DNA of 16,807 nucleotides from Clostridia bacterium (GTDB lineage Bacteria; Bacillota; Clostridia; Oscillospirales; CAG-272). Each line of letters begins with the position of its first letter. The stretch's first letter is position 1. Both the position numbers and the translations under genes were made by a program. This document shows positions 13,430 to 16,807 of this stretch, piece by piece. A model generated the notes under the pieces. That model made no database searches. It was given only the letters and a program-made list of their open reading frames with translations, and was not told where the DNA came from. The DNA is taken from positions 1 through 16,807 of the forward strand of contig JAFTXB010000179.1 of NCBI GenBank assembly GCA_017461825.1. The letters are read 5' to 3'.

Positions 13430-13460
13430 CAACCGCATCCGCTGTGTGCGGATGCGGTTG
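13430..13460 (+). other. Intergenic hairpin without a U tract
   Basis: CAACCGCATCCG (13430-13441) pairs perfectly with CGGATGCGGTTG (13449-13460) around a 7-nt loop. It is followed by ACGCATTATAAAG, so it lacks the U run of an intrinsic terminator. It lies 10 bases after the stop of the anchored protein and 27 bases before the next start. Possible roles are partial termination or 3'-end protection of the upstream mRNA, giving different levels for the surface protein and the enzymes. Confidence 0.65.
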
Positions 13461-13487
13461 ACGCATTATAAAGAATGAGGTTCTTAT

Positions 13488-14744
13488 ATGCAGATCAGTA
13501 TTAATGGCGAAATATGTTCTGTTCATCGGAATCAAATTGCCTATTATGTTATCTATTCGGCAAAAAACGCGCTTGAGACACAGGCGAAAGTAGAAATTCT
13601 TTTGGATGGAGCCGTTAAAACTTCGGTTATCAGACCCCTTAAAGCAGCAATTATACCAACGGTAAATGAAAAAAGAATTACGTTTGAAGCTTCTGTTCCT
13701 TGCAAGCTGAGCGTGGAGTTTGACGGTTGCGAGCACCTACCGATCTTTTTCTTCCTTTATGAGCCCGAAACGGTTCCAAACGGAGAAAATGTTCGTTATT
13801 TTTCCGCAGGGGAATACGCGATCGATCAACTGGATTTACAATCAAACGAAACGCTTTATTTGGCTGAGGGCGCGGTTTTACACGCACATATTTCAGCAAT
13901 AGGGACGGAAAATGTTACGGTTTGCGGCAGGGGAATTATCGATCTTTCCGGTGATTATTCACAAAAATACCGCCGTATGACACGCTTTTATGAAAGTAAA
14001 AATCTAACTGTCAAGGATGTTACTCTGACCGGCTCGCAAGGATGGTGCTGCGCGATGTGGGGGTGTGAGAATGTTCTGATCGAAAATGTAAATATCATGA
14101 CGTGGCTGATGTGCGGCGACGGAGTGGACGTTGTGGGAAGCCATGATGTAACGGTTCAAAATTGCTTTATACGAACTGCCGATGACTGTGTGGCAATCAA
14201 GGCGACCGATTATTGCGGTGAAGCGGGTTTGCAAAACGTGTATAACGTAACCGTTTGCGATTGTGTGTGCTGGAATGCCAAGCCCGGGAACGGCATTGAA
14301 ATTGGTTTTGAAACGCGTTGCGATGAAATGTACAACATTGAATTTTCAAATATTGATATTATTCATTGTGAGCATGAAGGCTGGCAATCTGGCGGAGCGA
14401 TCACCATTCACAACGGCGACCGTGCCAAAATCCATGACATTATCTACCATGATATTCGGATAGAGGATGCTGTTGATAAATTGTTTGATTTTAAAGTTCT
14501 TTGCTCCAACTATTCCCGTGATGAGCGGCGGGGAAGTGTAGAAAACGTGCTGGTAGAAAATGTTTCTTTGGTAGGAGGTGTATTTCCACCTTCTATCTTA
14601 AGCGGTTTTCAAGCAGAGGATTCGTTGGTTCGAAATATCCGATTTGTAAACATTTCGGCCTTTGGAGAGATGTTGCATAATCTGACAGAATGCAGAATGA
14701 TTGCGGAACGAACCAAAGAAATAGTTTTTGAGGTGATAGAATGA
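13488..14744 (+). CDS. Cytoplasmic GH28-like right-handed beta-helix protein
   Basis: The product is 418 residues, with no signal peptide. The start is ATG 13488, behind AATGAGG at 13474-13480. Residues about 1-105 form a beta-sandwich, ending in CKLSVEFD and a short linker. Residues 110-418 form a pectin-lyase-like beta-helix with repeated Val-x-Asn-x-x-Ile turns. Catalytic-type residues of the GH28 polygalacturonase clan are seen: GDGVDVV with D211 and ADDCVAIKA with D232 and D233. The usual GHG is GNGIEIG instead (His replaced by Asn268), and no RIK is visible. Substrate and mechanism may therefore differ; GH49 (dextranase-like) is an alternative. It aligns over its whole length with the C-terminal part of the next gene product. 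The stop overlaps the next start (ATGA). It probably acts on imported oligosaccharides. Confidence 0.85.
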   Translation: MQISINGEICSVHRNQIAYYVIYSAKNALETQAKVEILLDGAVKTSVIRPLKAAIIPTVNEKRITFEASVPCKLSVEFDGCEHLPIFFFLYEPETVPNGENVRYFSAGEYAIDQLDLQSNETLYLAEGAVLHAHISAIGTENVTVCGRGIIDLSGDYSQKYRRMTRFYESKNLTVKDVTLTGSQGWCCAMWGCENVLIENVNIMTWLMCGDGVDVVGSHDVTVQNCFIRTADDCVAIKATDYCGEAGLQNVYNVTVCDCVCWNAKPGNGIEIGFETRCDEMYNIEFSNIDIIHCEHEGWQSGGAITIHNGDRAKIHDIIYHDIRIEDAVDKLFDFKVLCSNYSRDERRGSVENVLVENVSLVGGVFPPSILSGFQAEDSLVRNIRFVNISAFGEMLHNLTECRMIAERTKEIVFEVIE

Positions 14745-16807
14745 ACAAAAAAAAGAAAAAATCGATTGTAAAGATCCTTTCCTTTCTGATGGCCGTTTTT
14801 CTTTCGGTATCTGTGTTTGTATCATGCGACAACCAAAATGATAACCCTATCGATACAACCGATTCGGAGATGACGGAAAAGGATGAAAGCAATGATCCAA
14901 TCGTCAATCTAATCGCCGATCACTTAAATGAATATCAAGTGGTACGTTCGGATACGATGAATTCGGATGAGGTAAAGATTATTCTTGCGTTTTTGGAGGT
15001 CGTTCGCAAAAACGGCGGAGACAAGGTCAAGATGGTTACAGACTATACCGGAAATGCGCCTGTGATCGATCGGGAAATTGTGATCGGTAATACTGAACGC
15101 GAGGGCAGTGTTTATTCAATCGACGATATTTCTCTTGAAAAAGGGGAATATGATGTGCAGATTGTAGATAGCCGACTGATCTTCCGTTATGCAGATAAAG
15201 GCGCTATGATGGAAGGCTTGGAGTATTTGTTGATCACGCTATTGTCTTCCGATGATATCGCTTTAAAAAACGAATATGCCGAGCAACTGTTTGATCGCGG
15301 AATCGGAAGATATGAATTTACAACTTTTTCTATCTTTAATCGGTTTATGGATAAAATGCATCTTCCGGCCAAAAACGATACCTTGTGCTACGGAACGGCA
15401 GAACCAAACAGTAAAATTACAGTCGAACTTTCAAAAAACGATAATGTTTTAAAATCATCCGATGCAGTTACCGCCGAAAACGGAAAATGGAAGCTTGCAA
15501 TATCGCCTGCTTTGCAGGCGGATCAGCTCGCCGTAAAGGTGGACGGTGTAGTTGTGGCAAAGTATAAAAATATCTCTTTTGTTGACAGCATTATGAAAGC
15601 CCCCTCTAACGGAATGAAGGTTTACATCGACGGTGTTCAAGCAGATGTATTTGAATCCGAAGCGGGCTATCAGGTGATGGCATCGTTGAAAAATAACGGG
15701 CAAAAATCCATGACGGTCAAAATTGAACGTGCGAGTAAAATATACGACTGTACTGTTCGTCCTTTGAGCAGCGGAATTGAGCCGACTGTAAGCGGAAAAA
15801 CGGTGACATTTACGGTAACTACCTTCCCATGTAAGCTTTCGGTGGAATTTGACGATTTCAACGAGGATCCTACTGATAGCGTGCAGCTGTACTTATATGA
15901 CTATGAGGCGTTTGACCCTATGTCTGTGGAGGGGGAATTGCACTATTACGCTCCCGGAGAGTATTGGGTAGAGGAAATGATCCAACTCAAATCTAACACT
16001 ACGGTATACGTTGCGGAGGGAGCAGTTCTTCACGCAAGATTTACCGCTACGGATGCTGAGAATTTTACTGTTATGGGCAGAGGTATTATCGACACGTTTT
16101 ATTTTGCCGTTGAACAGCGCATGATGGAATTTAAAAAATGCAGCAATATTGTCTTAAAGGATTATCTTTTGACAGGACCTCGTCGGTGGATGACTGTATT
16201 TACCGAGTGTGATCAATGCTTGGTAGACGGTGTCAGTATAGTGGGGACACGCGTGAACAGCGATGGCGTTGATATTGTCGGTTCACAAAATGTTACGGTG
16301 CAGAATTGTTTTATTCGTTCCAACGATGACTGTATCGCGGTTAAGGCAATGGGTACTGATGTAAAAAACATAAAGGTTATTAATACTGTTTTTTGGAACG
16401 ATCAATATGGGAACGCTTTGGAGATCGGTTACGAAACACGAGCGGACAGCATCTCGGAAATCGTTTTTGAGAACAACGATATTATCCACGTGGTCGACGG
16501 TGCTTGCTTCAGTATTCATTTGGGAGACCGCGCATCGGTTTCCGACGTGATCTACCGAGATATTCGAATTGAGGACGCGCGAGGTAAGCTGATCGAATTC
16601 TTTATTAAGGAAACGCAGTATACGAAGGATAAGGAGCGCGGACAGATATGTGACATTTTGTTTGAAAATATTGAGATACTCGGAGATGTTTTGGGACGGA
16701 TTATTTTTACGGGCTACGATGATGCTCATTTGATTCGCAACGTTACGATCAAAAATCTCAAATTCAACAACCGTGTTATGAACGCCTCTTTGCTAAATAC
16801 GCAGATC
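14741..16807 (+). CDS. Multidomain lipoprotein with GH28-like beta-helix (cut by window end)
   Basis: The frame runs open for 689 codons to the window edge without a stop, so the C-terminus is missing. The start ATG 14741 overlaps the preceding stop (ATGA), with GAGGTG at 14730-14735. Residues 1-28 are a Lys-rich signal sequence ending FVSC; Cys29 is the likely lipidated residue (Phe at -3 is unusual). Residues about 52-170 resemble the alpha/beta domain found before GH67/GH20-type enzymes (EIVIGNTER, IFRYADKGAMMEG). Residues about 195-275 resemble the beta-sandwich of sialate O-acetylesterases (YGTAEPNSKITVEL, AENGKWKLAISP). Then come a beta-sandwich at about 285-390 with CKLSVEFD and the beta-helix from about 400. 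Residues D508 (NSDG) and D529, D530 (NDDCIAVKA) match the GH28-type acids. GNALEIG (Asn558) again replaces GHG. It probably cuts polysaccharide outside the cell. Confidence 0.85.
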   Translation, partial: MNKKKKKSIVKILSFLMAVFLSVSVFVSCDNQNDNPIDTTDSEMTEKDESNDPIVNLIADHLNEYQVVRSDTMNSDEVKIILAFLEVVRKNGGDKVKMVTDYTGNAPVIDREIVIGNTEREGSVYSIDDISLEKGEYDVQIVDSRLIFRYADKGAMMEGLEYLLITLLSSDDIALKNEYAEQLFDRGIGRYEFTTFSIFNRFMDKMHLPAKNDTLCYGTAEPNSKITVELSKNDNVLKSSDAVTAENGKWKLAISPALQADQLAVKVDGVVVAKYKNISFVDSIMKAPSNGMKVYIDGVQADVFESEAGYQVMASLKNNGQKSMTVKIERASKIYDCTVRPLSSGIEPTVSGKTVTFTVTTFPCKLSVEFDDFNEDPTDSVQLYLYDYEAFDPMSVEGELHYYAPGEYWVEEMIQLKSNTTVYVAEGAVLHARFTATDAENFTVMGRGIIDTFYFAVEQRMMEFKKCSNIVLKDYLLTGPRRWMTVFTECDQCLVDGVSIVGTRVNSDGVDIVGSQNVTVQNCFIRSNDDCIAVKAMGTDVKNIKVINTVFWNDQYGNALEIGYETRADSISEIVFENNDIIHVVDGACFSIHLGDRASVSDVIYRDIRIEDARGKLIEFFIKETQYTKDKERGQICDILFENIEILGDVLGRIIFTGYDDAHLIRNVTIKNLKFNNRVMNASLLNTQI

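Noticed and set aside
16283..16729. 148-residue minus-strand frame
   Set aside because: Lies wholly inside the lipoprotein beta-helix gene, which is open to the window end and carries conserved Asp motifs.

Overview
The window looks like a chromosomal segment of a Gram-positive anaerobe of the class Clostridia, probably a gut or rumen lineage near Oscillospirales or Christensenellales. This is inferred from strong AGGAGG-type ribosome binding sites, near-consensus sigma-A promoters, several lipobox lipoproteins, secreted proteins with Pro-Ser-Thr linkers and a C-terminal membrane anchor, and intrinsic terminators with U tracts. There is no rRNA, tRNA, transposase, phage or CRISPR gene, so the taxonomy is an inference.

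Left part (1-3369): five same-strand genes for envelope proteins of unknown function. They are a secreted protein with two C-terminal membrane helices, a small two-helix membrane protein, and three lipoproteins. The middle three genes (1083-2863) look clearly more AT-rich than the genes on either side, and the start regions of the last two lipoprotein genes are near-identical copies. Downstream (3369-3717) lies an unusual non-coding region. It holds a large hairpin and an array of short AACTTCAC/GTGAAGTT units separated by small palindromes, followed by a strong terminator, all inside a 14-bp inverted repeat.

Middle part (3752-8424): a small coiled-coil protein (minus strand), a PHP-domain metallohydrolase with a perfect consensus promoter, a UPF0126/TRIC-type membrane channel (minus strand, abutting the PHP gene tail to tail with no spacer), a cytoplasmic CE15-like alpha/beta-hydrolase, and an AraC-family regulator (minus strand).

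Right part (8762-16807): a divergent gene set next to the AraC regulator. It codes for a secreted protein with two copies of a beta-sandwich-like repeat, a 40-residue peptide gene, an 812-residue wall or membrane-anchored protein with three more copies of the same repeat, and two tandem GH28-like right-handed beta-helix proteins. The first beta-helix protein is cytoplasmic. The second is an exported multidomain lipoprotein that runs off the window end.

Working model (inference): AraC senses a glycan or sugar and controls a surface glycan-binding and depolymerising system. The anchored repeat proteins would bind the glycan, the lipoprotein beta-helix enzyme would cut it outside the cell, and the cytoplasmic beta-helix enzyme and CE15-like esterase would finish imported oligosaccharides. 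The most original signals are the 3439-3574 hairpin-unit array, the 40-residue peptide, the five-copy repeat family, the GCG-type C-terminal anchor, and the exported/cytoplasmic GH28-like pair lacking the usual GHG motif.
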